Assembly (NCBI GenBank): GCA_035711845.1
Contig: DASTBU010000157.1
Span: 1-64,000 of the forward strand
Reading direction: 5' to 3'
Source: DASTBU01 sp035711845
Lineage (GTDB): Bacteria > Acidobacteriota > Vicinamibacteria > Vicinamibacterales > 2-12-FULL-66-21
Length of the DNA stretch: 64,000 nucleotides
Below the pieces are notes generated by a model. The model saw nothing but the letters and a program-made list of their open reading frames with translations, was not told where the DNA came from and searched no databases. Below are positions 1-8,741 of the stretch, piece after piece; within the stretch, counting starts at the first letter, position 1, and the number at the start of each line of letters is the position of its first letter. The position numbers and the translations under genes are program-made.

Positions 1-502
1 AGTCGGTGGCCACGAGGATCGAGCGCAGCTCGAGGCGCGGTCCGCTCGCGTCGCTGGTGAGTTCTTCCGTGACGAGCGGGGGGATGGCAAGGACCGGCGT
101 GTGGGTGCGCCGCAGGACGCGCTCGGCGGTCGACCCGAGCAGCAGCTTGCGCAGACCGCCGAGCCCCTGGGTGCCCATCGTAATCAGATCAGCCTGGTTG
201 GCCGCGTCCAGAATGGCGTTGGACGGATCGCCCACACGGACGTCGAAGGCGATCCCAGGCGCCCAGGCAGCGCCGTCGGGGACGACGGCCTTGACGAACT
301 CCCGAAGCGCCGGCTCGGTTTCCGACTGCAGAAGGTCCAGTTTCAGCCGCACTCGCGCCGCTTCCGCCAGCAGGGGGTCGACCGCCGTGAGAACGGTCAG
401 GCGGCAGTGATATCTGGATGCGAAGGCCACTCCCCAGCTCAGCGCGCGACGGGAGTGGTCCGAGAAGTCCACCGGGCAGAGAACGGAGCGCAGTTTCGGC
501 AT
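1..502 (-). CDS. Universal stress protein (UspA family), C-terminus beyond window
   Basis: The reading frame opens at ATG 502 with MPKLRSVLCPVDFS, the first strand of a Usp fold. A TAG lies in frame four codons upstream and fixes the start. The nucleotide-binding signature GTQGLGGLRKLLLGSTAERV fits G-x2-G-x9-G(S/T). A second Usp domain appears to begin at LRSILVATD just before the window edge, so this is probably a tandem two-domain Usp of about 280-300 residues. It is a cytoplasmic ATP-binding stress protein in family terms; the exact role is unknown. It diverges from the TonB receptor gene across a 266-bp gap that carries paired GTATAC motifs. Confidence 0.9.
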   Translation of the reverse strand, partial: MPKLRSVLCPVDFSDHSRRALSWGVAFASRYHCRLTVLTAVDPLLAEAARVRLKLDLLQSETEPALREFVKAVVPDGAAWAPGIAFDVRVGDPSNAILDAANQADLITMGTQGLGGLRKLLLGSTAERVLRRTHTPVLAIPPLVTEELTSDASGPRLELRSILVATD

Positions 503-580
503 GTCGATGTACGCCTATGCTAATCCGAAGTGCCGCAAGCCCGCCTTCCGGCGCACGTCCCCGAACCGATACCGGTAGCG

Positions 581-609
581 GTATACATCTTGTATACAAC
601 GCGCTATAC
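581..609. promoter_or_regulatory. Paired GTATAC motif between usp and the TonB receptor gene
   Basis: GTATAC occurs at 581-586 and again at 592-597, an 11-bp period, followed by CTATAC at 604-609. The second copy lies in TTGTATACAA, which fits the tnGTnnACna operator pattern known for FadR-type GntR regulators. The same pair with the same spacing lies directly upstream of the gntR gene at 51338, and a degenerate pair lies at 5203. An operator is an inference; the hexamers could also be -10 elements. Confidence 0.45.
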
Positions 610-768
610 GCGGTCGCGGCAAGCAAAAACGCAGCGTTTTCGAGCGTTTTCGCATCCCCTATCCAATGATCGGAATCCTCCGATCCGGATGGATGGACCG
701 CAGCCGTGTGGTGGCGCACCCGGGAGGCCTGCCACGAGGGTGCGCAGGAATGGTTGGAGGGAAAAGTC

Positions 769-3741
769 ATGAAAGTGCGTTTTACAGGCATGGCTCTCGC
801 GGCCCTGCTGTCGTTTGTACCGTCCGTCTGGGCCCAGCAAGGCACCAGCGAGATACGCGGACGAGTCATCGACTCGCAAGACGCGGTCCTGCCGGGTGTG
901 ACGGTCGTGGTGCGCAACCAGGACACCGGGATGTTCCGCGAGACCGTCAGCAATCCTGACGGCACCTATTTCGTGAGCGGCATCGTCCCTGGCATGTACG
1001 AAATCACCGCCGAGCTCCAGGGGTTCAGGAAGTACAGCCGGCGCGACGTGCGGCTCGAGGTGGGGAAGACCACGACGCTCGACGTGCCGCTCCAGGTCGG
1101 CCAGCTGGAAGAGGTCGTCACCGTCTCGGCCGAATCGCCGATCGTCGATGTCACCTCGAAGGAGGTGGGCGGCAGCGTCTCGTCGCGCGAGCTGGTCGAG
1201 CTGCCTTCTGTCAACCGCAACTTCGTCGGCTTCGTCGGCCTGCTGCCAGGCGTCATTCCGTCGATCAGCACGGAGTCGTTTGGCAGCGACTCGATCACGG
1301 TCAACGGCCAGGACCCGCGCAACAACAACTACATGCTCGACGGCGCCAACAATAACGACGACGTCATCGGGCAGAGGGCGGGGACGCAGGCACGGACGCC
1401 GATCGAGGCGGTGCAGGAGTTCCAGGTCATCACGAACCAGTTCGATGCGGAGTTCGGCCGGACCAACGGCGCGATCATCAACGCGGTCACCAAGCAGGGG
1501 ACCAACGCGTTCAGGGGCAGCGCCTTCGTGTTCGCGCAGGACGCGAGCATGACGGCGAAGGACTTCTTCGCCAAGAAGAACAACGACGAGAAGCCGGACA
1601 CCTCGCAGTGGCAGTGGGGCGGAACCCTCGGCGGACCGATCATGCGCGACAAGGCCCACTTCTTCGCCAGCCTCGAGCGCGTGACGATCGACGAGGGCAT
1701 CACCGTCAACATTCCCGCGAGGCCCGAGTTCAACACCACGACCACCGAGGCGACGCGCGTCTGGAACACGGTCGCGCGCTTCGATCATCAGGTGAGCGCG
1801 AACAACACGTGGGGCGTCCGGTGGCTGCGCGAATACTCGCCGCAGTTCAATCAGATCATCGGCGACGTGACGCTGGCCGCCTCGCGCGAGGAGGAAGATA
1901 CCGATCAGACCGTGGTCGGCACGTGGAACACGGTCCTCGGCAACACCCGCGTGAACACGGTCCGGGTCGGGTGGACGCAGGAAGACGTCTCGTTCGCCAA
2001 CCCGTGCTTCAACGGCAACGGGCGCATCCAGGCGAACTGCCTGCCGACGCTGAACTTCGCCTCGTTCACTGACCAGCAGAGCGACGTTGCACAGGCGCGT
2101 GTGAACGATGCGTTCCAGATCGAGGACACGCTGTCGTGGTTCCTGCCGGGGATGAAGGGCGACCACGACATCAAGGTCGGCGTGCAATACCAGTACTCGC
2201 AATCGGAGAACGACAATCAGGGGAACCTGAACGGCACCTTCAACTTTGGTTTGAGCGACGCGCCGTTCGATCCGAACAATCCCAGCACCTACCCCGAGCG
2301 GTTTTCCATCCGCGTTCCGGGCGCATCGGCCAGCTTCAACAAGTCGAAGTACTTTGCCGCCTTCGCCCAGGACAAGTGGAAGCTGAACAACAAGCTGACG
2401 CTGAGCCTGGGGCTTCGCTACGACCTGGAAACCATCCCGATCGACGAGGTGGACAACCCGCTGTTCGCCGATCCGGGTGACTACCCGACGGACAACAACA
2501 ACTTCCAGCCGCGAATCGGAGTGGCGTATGACGTGGATGGCGAGAGCGTGGTCCGCGGCGGTTACGGCCGCTTCTACGACAAGACCCACTTCGAGCTGAT
2601 TGGCGGGATTTACACGGCCAGGGTGTTTTCCGACTCGTTCAACAGGAACTTCCCGCTGAACGACTTCGACCCGGGTCCACGTAATGGCACGTTCCCGACC
2701 GATCCGTTCCTGGTCAACGGCCCGGTGATTACCGACGAGATGCGCGCGGCGATCGCGTCGCAGTTCCCTCCCGGCGACACCATCCGCAATACTGGCGCCG
2801 TCAGCTGGGACAACCCGGATCGGCGGATGCCCTACACCGATCAGATCACGCTCGGCTACGAGCGGCAGCTGCGCCGCGACGTGTCGGTGAGCGTCGACTA
2901 CGTCCACGGCTTCAGCCGCGACCTGCTCATCTCGCGCCAGCTGAACCCGAACCAGCGCGAGACGCCAGTGGTTGCGCAGTCGCCGCTCCGGCGGCAGGGC
3001 AGCGCCGTGCTCAGCCAGGCGCTCGCCGATCTGCGCGCGATCTACGGCGACAGCTTCGCCAACTTCTCCGGGAGCGTCACCATCCCCGAGAACGCGGCGG
3101 AACTGGACTACGACGCCGTGTTGCTCGCGCTCGAGAAGCGCTTCAGCAACAACTACGGCGTCCGGGTGTCGTACACCTACTCCAACTCGCGCGGGAACAC
3201 GACGGGCGCGGGCGTTCCGGTCAGCAACTTCCAGGTGCTCGACGATCTGAACCTGGACCTGAACGAAGGGCCGAGCGCCCAGAACGTGCCGCACAACTTC
3301 GTGGTGAGCGGCACGCTCGTCGTGCCGCGAACGGGCGGACTCACGGTGAGTGGGGTGGCGCGCGCGCTGAGCGGCTCGCCATTCAGCCTGTTCAACGGCA
3401 CGATCGACCCCGATCGAAACGGGATCATCGCTGAACCGCTGGCTGCCGGCACCTACAGCGGGACGGGCGAGGACGCCTACACCGTGGAGGACTACAAGAG
3501 CGAGCGCAACGGGGCGTATGGTCCAGGCTTCTTCAAGCTGGATCTGCGCGTCGGCTACAACGTCCGGCTCATGGGTCGTCGTCTGGACCTCTTCGCGGAG
3601 ATCTTCAACGTGACCGATCGGGTCAACTTCGCGAATCCGTCAGGCAATCAGGCGGTTCCAGCCAGCTTCCTGATCCTGTCGGGATATTCGACGAGCACGA
3701 CGCCGCGTACCGTGCAGCTCGGTGCACGCTTCGCGTTCTGA
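769..3741 (+). CDS. Oar-like TonB-dependent outer-membrane receptor with carboxypeptidase-regulatory domain
   Basis: This 990-residue outer-membrane protein has a signal peptide (about 1-22, ending VWA). A carboxypeptidase-regulatory-like beta-sandwich follows at about 25-105 (EIRGRVIDSQ, GTYFVSGIVPGMYEI). Next come a plug domain (about 110-215, with NNNYMLDGANNND) and a long beta-barrel ending in phenylalanine (VQLGARFAF), as in outer-membrane barrels. ATG 769 is preferred over the upstream start at 706 because it gives the signal peptide and has GGAGGG 7 nt upstream. Such receptors import large or scarce substrates, often glycans or peptides, using TonB energy. The substrate cannot be read from sequence. 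The gene is monocistronic, and a stem-loop follows its stop. Confidence 0.93.
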   Translation: MKVRFTGMALAALLSFVPSVWAQQGTSEIRGRVIDSQDAVLPGVTVVVRNQDTGMFRETVSNPDGTYFVSGIVPGMYEITAELQGFRKYSRRDVRLEVGKTTTLDVPLQVGQLEEVVTVSAESPIVDVTSKEVGGSVSSRELVELPSVNRNFVGFVGLLPGVIPSISTESFGSDSITVNGQDPRNNNYMLDGANNNDDVIGQRAGTQARTPIEAVQEFQVITNQFDAEFGRTNGAIINAVTKQGTNAFRGSAFVFAQDASMTAKDFFAKKNNDEKPDTSQWQWGGTLGGPIMRDKAHFFASLERVTIDEGITVNIPARPEFNTTTTEATRVWNTVARFDHQVSANNTWGVRWLREYSPQFNQIIGDVTLAASREEEDTDQTVVGTWNTVLGNTRVNTVRVGWTQEDVSFANPCFNGNGRIQANCLPTLNFASFTDQQSDVAQARVNDAFQIEDTLSWFLPGMKGDHDIKVGVQYQYSQSENDNQGNLNGTFNFGLSDAPFDPNNPSTYPERFSIRVPGASASFNKSKYFAAFAQDKWKLNNKLTLSLGLRYDLETIPIDEVDNPLFADPGDYPTDNNNFQPRIGVAYDVDGESVVRGGYGRFYDKTHFELIGGIYTARVFSDSFNRNFPLNDFDPGPRNGTFPTDPFLVNGPVITDEMRAAIASQFPPGDTIRNTGAVSWDNPDRRMPYTDQITLGYERQLRRDVSVSVDYVHGFSRDLLISRQLNPNQRETPVVAQSPLRRQGSAVLSQALADLRAIYGDSFANFSGSVTIPENAAELDYDAVLLALEKRFSNNYGVRVSYTYSNSRGNTTGAGVPVSNFQVLDDLNLDLNEGPSAQNVPHNFVVSGTLVVPRTGGLTVSGVARALSGSPFSLFNGTIDPDRNGIIAEPLAAGTYSGTGEDAYTVEDYKSERNGAYGPGFFKLDLRVGYNVRLMGRRLDLFAEIFNVTDRVNFANPSGNQAVPASFLILSGYSTSTTPRTVQLGARFAF

Positions 3742-3766
3742 CCTCCTGGCCTCCAAAGCAACCTGC

Positions 3767-3796
3767 TGGGGCTGCCGCCACGAGGCTGCAGCCCCA
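3767..3796 (+). terminator. Stem-loop after the TonB receptor gene
   Basis: TGGGGCTGC at 3767-3775 pairs perfectly with GCAGCCCCA at 3788-3796 around a 12-nt loop. No clear T-tract follows. It lies 25 nt after the receptor stop, between convergent genes, so a terminator or mRNA-end stabiliser is plausible. Confidence 0.45.
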
Positions 3797-3872
3797 GGCT
3801 CTCCGGGCCGTCGCGCGCGGATCACGCCAACAGAGTGTCAGGGGAGTGGCCCTGCCTTAGGTCTGCCTCTGT

Positions 3873-4727
3873 TTACTCGAGGGCGAAGCACGTCGTCGGC
3901 CCGTGCATCCAGCAGGACGGTTCTGGTTCGTGCGGGTCGCGTCGCAGACGTTTCAGGAGAGGAAACGGGTTGCGCATGAGCGCCTGACCGACCCGCTGGC
4001 TGAGGTGCTCGTCGCGGATGTTCTCGGCCGAGTAAATAGCCACGAAGCCGAGCGCGCGGGCTTCCAGGCCTTCGGGCGACCGCGTGATCAGGATGGTGAG
4101 CCCCTTGCCGATGGTTGCTCCGATGGCGGGCAGCGGGGCGGTGAGCGGGAGCACGAGTCGGCCGCCAGGGGCCAGCGCGTCCAGCCAGACGTCCAGCGGA
4201 TGCGTCACGCCCGCGTTCACGAGAATGGCGTCGAATGCCCGCGCCAGCGGCGCTGCTCCATTGCCATGCACGACCTCCACCCATGACATCGGCGCGAGGT
4301 TTTCTTCCGCCTGCCTCGCGAGCGTTTCGTCCACTTCAACGGCCATCACGTGGCCGGACCGTCCAACTGTCTCGGCCATCACGGCGGAGTAATAGCCCAG
4401 GCCGGCACCGATGTGCAGGACGTCGTCCCCCGGTTCCAGCGCCAGCGCATCGATCAATGCGGCAACCACGCTGGGTGCCCCATTGAACAGCTGCCTGCCG
4501 ATATCGATGGCGATAGAGCAGTTGTGGTACACGTGGCGCGGATCCGCATCGGGCGTGATACGCGCGCCCCCTGTGTCCCCTTCGCCGCGTACGAGCCAGG
4601 GGCCGGGCGGCAGGAAGGCTTCCCGCCGAACGGTTGCCAGCGCCTCGCAGAGCGCACGCGTCCGCAGATGTGCTACCGCCTCGATTTCTTCGGCGAAGAA
4701 CCGCCGGCGCGATGCGGGAGCGGTCAT
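3873..4727 (-). CDS. Protein-L-isoaspartate O-methyltransferase-like (PCMT family) methyltransferase
   Basis: The product is a 284-residue SAM-dependent methyltransferase. An N-terminal helical region leads into VYHNCSIAIDIG, in the place where PCMT enzymes present the substrate loop. Motif I is VLHIGAGLGYYSAVMAETVG, the acidic end of strand 2 is VMAVEVDE, and a later strand reads FDAILVNAGV. PCMT enzymes repair isoaspartyl residues by methylating them. This copy is longer than typical PCMT (about 210 residues) and its C-terminal half diverges, so the substrate is uncertain. Its start overlaps the stop of the winged-helix gene by 4 nt (ATGA), so the two genes form an operon. It is convergent with the TonB receptor gene. 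Confidence 0.8.
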   Translation of the reverse strand: MTAPASRRRFFAEEIEAVAHLRTRALCEALATVRREAFLPPGPWLVRGEGDTGGARITPDADPRHVYHNCSIAIDIGRQLFNGAPSVVAALIDALALEPGDDVLHIGAGLGYYSAVMAETVGRSGHVMAVEVDETLARQAEENLAPMSWVEVVHGNGAAPLARAFDAILVNAGVTHPLDVWLDALAPGGRLVLPLTAPLPAIGATIGKGLTILITRSPEGLEARALGFVAIYSAENIRDEHLSQRVGQALMRNPFPLLKRLRRDPHEPEPSCWMHGPTTCFALE

Positions 4728-5194
4728 GGCCAGCGCCGGCGCCTGCGCTGCGCCCGCCTTTCCTTCATGCGGCGCACGACCGTTGCCACGTCGGGCCCGA
4801 GCGCCGCCGCGTGCGGAGGACGTTCCCAGACATACGAGCGCTTCCCGGATTGATGCGCGATGAAGCGCAGTTCCCCGGACTCGTTCAGCCGCTTGAGCAC
4901 GGTGTGGATCGCCGAAAGGGGACTCGAGTACGGGGACAGGTCGAAACCAATCGCCCCCAGCCGATTCCGGACATCCAGCGGAGTCATCGGCACGCCCGCT
5001 CCGCGAAGCACCACGCGGCAGGCATCCGTCAGGCCCCAGGGGACCGTGGGCGTCAGGCCGCAGAGGCGCGTCAGCGTGCCGATCGTCTGCGCGAGCGCCG
5101 CCAGACGGCCATCGATCTCCTGCCGCTGCCCAGCCAGCGCCTCGTACTCCTTGATTGCCGCCTCGAGCGTGCGGCTATACTGCTCCGAGGACAC
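4724..5194 (-). CDS. Small coiled-coil plus winged-helix (HARE-HTH-like) DNA-binding protein
   Basis: About 156 residues. An N-terminal coiled coil (about 5-40, EAAIKEYEALAGQRQEIDGR) is followed by a winged-helix-like domain (LTDACRVVLRGAGVPMT, SAIHTVLKRLNESGEL) and a very basic tail (RRAQRRRRRWP). The frame stays open far upstream, but that part is intergenic repeat. GTG 5194 is therefore taken as the start, and a TATACT hexamer ends 7 nt before it, giving a transcript with almost no leader. The TATACT overlaps a degenerate GTATAC pair, so autoregulation is possible. The family match is by pattern only; the regulated targets are unknown. Confidence 0.65.
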   Translation of the reverse strand: MSSEQYSRTLEAAIKEYEALAGQRQEIDGRLAALAQTIGTLTRLCGLTPTVPWGLTDACRVVLRGAGVPMTPLDVRNRLGAIGFDLSPYSSPLSAIHTVLKRLNESGELRFIAHQSGKRSYVWERPPHAAALGPDVATVVRRMKERRAQRRRRRWP

Positions 5195-5202
5195 ACACGA
5201 GA

Positions 5203-5219
5203 GTATACATGATGTGTAA
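5203..5219. promoter_or_regulatory. Degenerate GTATAC pair at the winged-helix gene start
   Basis: GTATAC at 5203-5208 and GTGTAA at 5214-5219 have the same 11-bp period as the pairs at 581 and 51321. Read on the minus strand, the motif includes TATACT placed 7 nt before the GTG start, so it may be a -10 element, an operator, or both. Confidence 0.35.
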
Positions 5220-5221
5220 AA

Positions 5222-5333
5222 TGGAGTTGCCAGTCGCCAGCTTCCAGCTGCCAGCTTCGAGTTGCCAGCTTTCAGCTTCCAGCTTCCCACTTCCAACTTC
5301 CAACTTCCAACTTCCAACTTCCAGCTGATTCCC
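5222..5333. repeat. Heptamer array, CAGCTTC family, left arm
   Basis: Imperfect tandem units of 7 nt (CAGCTTC, CAACTTC and variants) run through this stretch, with several near-identical copies at 5283-5325. The array faces the inverted CTGGAAG array at 5379-5434, so the two arms can pair. Same family as the pair at 54008-54184. No gene is seen in 5195-5510; that gap is filled by these arrays and two hairpins. Confidence 0.8.
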
Positions 5334-5334
5334 T

Positions 5335-5377
5335 CCTCCGCCGAAGCCCGCAGTGAAGAATGAGGGCGAAGGCGAGG
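5335..5377. repeat. Hairpin element, copy A
   Basis: An outer stem (CCTCCGCC at 5335-5342 with GGCGAGG at 5371-5377) and an inner stem (GCCC 5346-5349 with GGGC 5364-5367) are separated by a symmetric GAA/GAA internal loop. They close a 14-nt loop containing GAAGAA. A second copy with the same architecture lies at 5437-5473. REP-like in appearance; function unknown. Confidence 0.5.
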
Positions 5378-5378
5378 A

Positions 5379-5434
5379 CACTGGAAGCTGGCAACTGGAA
5401 CTGGTAACTGGAAGCTGGAGCCTGGAAGCTGGGT
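5379..5434. repeat. Heptamer array, CTGGAAG family, right arm
   Basis: Units such as CTGGAAG and CTGGTAA run here in the opposite sense to the array at 5222-5333. It separates hairpin copies A and B. Confidence 0.75.
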
Positions 5435-5436
5435 CG

Positions 5437-5473
5437 CGCCGAATCCCGCTGCGAAGAAATAGGGGCGAAGGCG
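5437..5473. repeat. Hairpin element, copy B
   Basis: CGCC (5437-5440) pairs with GGCG (5470-5473), then a GAA/CGAA internal loop, then TCCC (5444-5447) with GGGG (5462-5465), and a 14-nt loop containing GAAGAA. Compared with copy A the sequence differs but the pairing is kept, including a G-U exchange in the inner stem. Confidence 0.5.
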
Positions 5474-5510
5474 GAGCCTGTAGTGGCAAAATAGGTATTC
5501 CAAGGAACGT

Positions 5511-7373
5511 ATGGCGAATGGCCCGAGGCGGCATCGTTGGGGCGCGAGTGTCATGGCGGCCGCGGCGCTGAGCCTGGCGATCGTAGCTGGGCTGTTCGGG
5601 CAATCCTCTCCACCGCTTCCCCCGGTCCAACCTCCTGCTCAACAGCAGCCGCCGACGATTCGATCCGGCGCCGATCTGGTCCGGGTTGATGCGACGGTCA
5701 TCGACAATCGCGGCCGGCCCGTTCCGACGCTGTCCGCCGACGACTTCGAGGTTCGGGAGGACGGTGTTCCCCAGGACATCCGGTCGTTCAAGTTCGTGGC
5801 CGTGACCGGTCATCCCGACGAAGGCGACGAGAACTCACTGCCCATCCGTTCGCCGGCCCACGCCGCCGCCGAGGCGGCGCGCGACGATGTGAGGGTGTTC
5901 CTGATTTTCTGGGACGAGTATCACATCAACCGGATGGCGAGCGCGCTGCACGCCCGCGAATACCTGTCGCGATTCGTCAAGACCGCCTTCGGCCCGACCG
6001 ATCTCGTGGCCATCATGGATCCGCTCACGCCTACTGATGCCATCCGCTTCACGCGCGACCGTCATGCCCTGTCCGAGACCGTCCGGACGCTCCGGGGACG
6101 TCTCGGCGAGTACATCCCGCCCCGAAGCGTGGTGGAGGAGGCGCACCTCCAGAGCCGCGAGGGGGTCGAGCGCCTTCGTTCGCACGTCACCCTGACGGCG
6201 CTCAAGGCGGCCGCCGTCGAGCTTGGGAGCCTGCGGCAGGGGCGCAAGTCCATCATCCTCATCAGCGAGGGGATGCGCGGTCTTCCTCGCGACGAGCACA
6301 TGGGGATGATGAGCGATCTCATCCGCGCCGCCAACGACAGCAACACGGGCATCTACACGTTCAACCCGCGGGGCCTGACCATGTCGCGGTCGCCTGCCTT
6401 CGAGATGCTGCAGGCGCTGGCCACCAACACCGGCGCCGAGTGGTCCTCTTCCAACGATCTCGACCGCGCACTGCAGCGGGTTGTTGCCCAGTCGAGCGCG
6501 TACTATCTGCTCGGGTACTCGCCGGCCCAGCGGGCGTTCGACGGCAAGTTCCACAAGATCGAGGTCAAGGTGAAGCGCTCGAGCCTCGACGTCAGGGCGC
6601 GTGCCGGCTACTGGGCGCCCACCATCGCGGACATGAAGCGCGCCGAGCGGGAGAGCGCCTCGACATTGCCCCCGGCCGTCGCCGCAGCGCTCGCGCAGCT
6701 CACCCCCGATGCGGCCCGCCGCAGCGTCGATCTCTGGATTGGGACGAGCCTGGACGCGGCCGGGCAGCCGCAGGTGAGCCTCTCGTGGGCGCCCCGCGAG
6801 GGGGGCGATTCGGCGGAGGCCAGCGACGTGGCAAGCGCGTCGGTCGTCGCGACGAGCGAGGCCGGTCCCGCGTTCGACGGCGACGTCGATCGCGAGGGGC
6901 TGACGTTCAACGCCCCCCCAGGCCCGCTGCGGATCGCGTTCTCGGCACGCGACGGGGCCGGCGACGTTCTGGATCGGCACGACCGGACGATCGATGTCCC
7001 GGATCCGGCGCGCACCGGACTGTGGATCAGCTCGCCCCAGGTCATTCGAACGAGCAACGCGCTCGAACTGCGGAAGGTCAAGGCCGACCCGTCGCCCACG
7101 CCGGCGCCGGGGCGCGAGTTCTCACGCGCCGATCGACTCCTCATCCGCTTCACCGTCCACGGCGCGAATGCCGGGCCCGCCGAGGTCACGGCGCGCCTGC
7201 TCAACAACCGCGCTGCACCCCTGACGCCGCTCAACGTCGCCCGGACCGGGGCCAACTGCGAGATCGATCTCCCTCTGATCTCCATTGCGCGCGGCGAGTT
7301 CCTGATCGGCATCGAAGCCCGCCACGCGAACGAGCGCGCACAGGTCTACATACCGTTGCGGATAGCGCGGTAA
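5511..7373 (+). CDS. Acidobacterial VWFA-related secreted protein
   Basis: A 620-residue exported protein. The N-terminus has basic residues and then a hydrophobic stretch (VMAAAALSLAIVAGLFG). A beta-domain typical of the Acidobacteriota VWFA-related family (TIGR03436 type) follows at about 50-100: LVRVDATVIDNRGRPV, then DDFEVREDG. A von Willebrand A-like fold occupies about 125-330 (VRVFLIFWDEYHINRMASA, KSIILISEGM), and SAYYLLGYSPAQ precedes a C-terminal beta-rich region. The metal-site DxSxS is replaced by DEYHINR. ATG 5511 has AAGGAA 4 nt upstream. Function is unknown; the family is presumed to act in the envelope in protein-protein contact. Confidence 0.85.
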   Translation: MANGPRRHRWGASVMAAAALSLAIVAGLFGQSSPPLPPVQPPAQQQPPTIRSGADLVRVDATVIDNRGRPVPTLSADDFEVREDGVPQDIRSFKFVAVTGHPDEGDENSLPIRSPAHAAAEAARDDVRVFLIFWDEYHINRMASALHAREYLSRFVKTAFGPTDLVAIMDPLTPTDAIRFTRDRHALSETVRTLRGRLGEYIPPRSVVEEAHLQSREGVERLRSHVTLTALKAAAVELGSLRQGRKSIILISEGMRGLPRDEHMGMMSDLIRAANDSNTGIYTFNPRGLTMSRSPAFEMLQALATNTGAEWSSSNDLDRALQRVVAQSSAYYLLGYSPAQRAFDGKFHKIEVKVKRSSLDVRARAGYWAPTIADMKRAERESASTLPPAVAAALAQLTPDAARRSVDLWIGTSLDAAGQPQVSLSWAPREGGDSAEASDVASASVVATSEAGPAFDGDVDREGLTFNAPPGPLRIAFSARDGAGDVLDRHDRTIDVPDPARTGLWISSPQVIRTSNALELRKVKADPSPTPAPGREFSRADRLLIRFTVHGANAGPAEVTARLLNNRAAPLTPLNVARTGANCEIDLPLISIARGEFLIGIEARHANERAQVYIPLRIAR

Positions 7374-7532
7374 CACTCAGTCCGTCGGTGTCACCCGGCG
7401 GCCGGTCGAGGCGGCTCCGTGCCCAGCGCCGCCCACCAGGGCGATCGCCAGCATGTCCGATGACGTGATGACGGATGTCTCTCGAAGAGCTTCATCGTGT
7501 CCGTCGTGCGATCCCGTCAGGGGTGACTGTCG

Positions 7533-7563
7533 TGGGGCGAGGGCGAGTGGGCGAGGGGCGACG
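7533..7563. repeat. Short heptamer array, GGGCGAG family
   Basis: About four imperfect copies of GGGCGAG sit in the 285-bp gap between the VWFA gene and the next gene. The rest of the gap (7374-7658) shows no gene, only the promoter listed below. Confidence 0.55.
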
Positions 7564-7579
7564 GCACCATCGCGAGCAG

Positions 7580-7608
7580 TTGACACCTGACGAAACGATC
7601 GCGAGAAT
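7580..7608 (+). promoter_or_regulatory. Sigma-70-type promoter for the gene at 7659
   Basis: TTGACA at 7580-7585 and GAGAAT at 7603-7608 are separated by 17 bp. The predicted transcript starts near 7615, about 44 nt before ATG 7659. Confidence 0.55.
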
Positions 7609-7658
7609 CGCTCTCATCGCCGTCGCTCGTCGAGGCCGTCGGCGATGCGCCCAACTCC

Positions 7659-8738
7659 ATGACACGTCGTCACTCGCTGCTGCTCGTCGGCGTGCTGCTC
7701 ACCCTGAGCGTGGCCGGGCTCACTCCTCAGCCGGACGCGCGCGCAGGCGGTGCGCGCCTGCCGGATCGACTCAGCGACCGCCAGTTCTGGAACCTGATCA
7801 ACGAGCTATCGGAGCCCGACGGCATGTTCCGCTCCGACAACCTGCTGTCCAACGAGATTTACCTTCAGTACGTCATCCCGGAGCTGGTCAGCACCGCCCG
7901 TCCGAAGCAGGCGTACCTCGGGGTGGGTCCCGAGCAGAATTTCACGTACATCGCCGCGCTCCGGCCGAGGATGGTCTTCATCGTGGACGTCAGACGCGGG
8001 AACCTGCACCTGCACCTGCTCTACAAGGCCCTGTTCGAGCTGTCAGACAACCGCGTGGAGTTCGTGAGCCGCCTGTTCTCGAAGGAAACGCCGCCGGGGC
8101 TCGGCTCGAAGTCCACGGCCAGGGAGATCTTCGCCGCCTTCGCGAAGCTCGACACGAGCGACACGCTCTACCAGCGGAACCTGCTCGACATCGAGCAGCA
8201 TCTGCTGAAGAAGCGGAAGCTCCCGCTCAGCGCCGTGGACCTGAAGGGGATCGAGTACGTCTATCACGCCTTCTATTGGTACGGTCCCATCATTCAGTAC
8301 TGGTCGTCGACCGGTGCCCGCGGGTTTCGCGATGCGCCGACCTATGTGGACCTGATGATTGCCGATGACGGGCAGGGGCAGAATCGCAGCTTCCTCGCGA
8401 CCGAGGAGAGCTTCACGGTCGTGAAGGAGTTGCACGCGAAAAACCTGTTCGTGCCCGTCGTGGGAAACTTTGCAGGGCCCAAAGCGCTTCGAGCCGTCGG
8501 GCAGTTCCTGCGCGAGCGGGACGCGATGGTGGCCGCCTTTTACCTCTCGAACGTCGAGCAGTATCTCAACCGCGAGGGCCGCTGGTATGAGTTCTGTGGA
8601 AACGTGGCAACGCTGCCGCTGGATCGCACGAGCACCTTCATCCGGTCGATCAGAAACGGCTCGTATGGCCGCGGCGTGGGCCTCGATTCCGTGCTGGGCA
8701 ACATCGCCCGCGAAGTACGAGCGTGCAACGCCCAGTAG
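7659..8738 (+). CDS. Exported methyltransferase-fold-like hypothetical protein (LIC_10091-like)
   Basis: A 359-residue protein with a signal peptide (about 1-28: RRHSLLLVGVLLTLSVAGL, ending near ARA). The mature part begins SDRQFWNLINELSEP and carries YLGVGPEQNFTYIAALRP followed by VFIVDVRRGNLHLHLL. This looks like a glycine-rich strand-turn-helix and the acidic second strand of a Rossmann-type methyltransferase fold. I recall a similar layout in Leptospira LIC_10091-like proteins, but cannot test this. No substrate can be proposed. It has its own promoter and is convergent with the UPF0182 gene, 3 nt apart. Confidence 0.7.
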   Translation: MTRRHSLLLVGVLLTLSVAGLTPQPDARAGGARLPDRLSDRQFWNLINELSEPDGMFRSDNLLSNEIYLQYVIPELVSTARPKQAYLGVGPEQNFTYIAALRPRMVFIVDVRRGNLHLHLLYKALFELSDNRVEFVSRLFSKETPPGLGSKSTAREIFAAFAKLDTSDTLYQRNLLDIEQHLLKKRKLPLSAVDLKGIEYVYHAFYWYGPIIQYWSSTGARGFRDAPTYVDLMIADDGQGQNRSFLATEESFTVVKELHAKNLFVPVVGNFAGPKALRAVGQFLRERDAMVAAFYLSNVEQYLNREGRWYEFCGNVATLPLDRTSTFIRSIRNGSYGRGVGLDSVLGNIAREVRACNAQ

Positions 8739-8741
8739 CCC

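Noticed and set aside
604..3294. Very long open frame (about 896 codons) antisense to the TonB receptor gene
   Set aside because: It is an Arg/Val/Asp-rich shadow of the receptor gene produced by GC-rich third positions; it has no domain, signal or ribosome-binding site.
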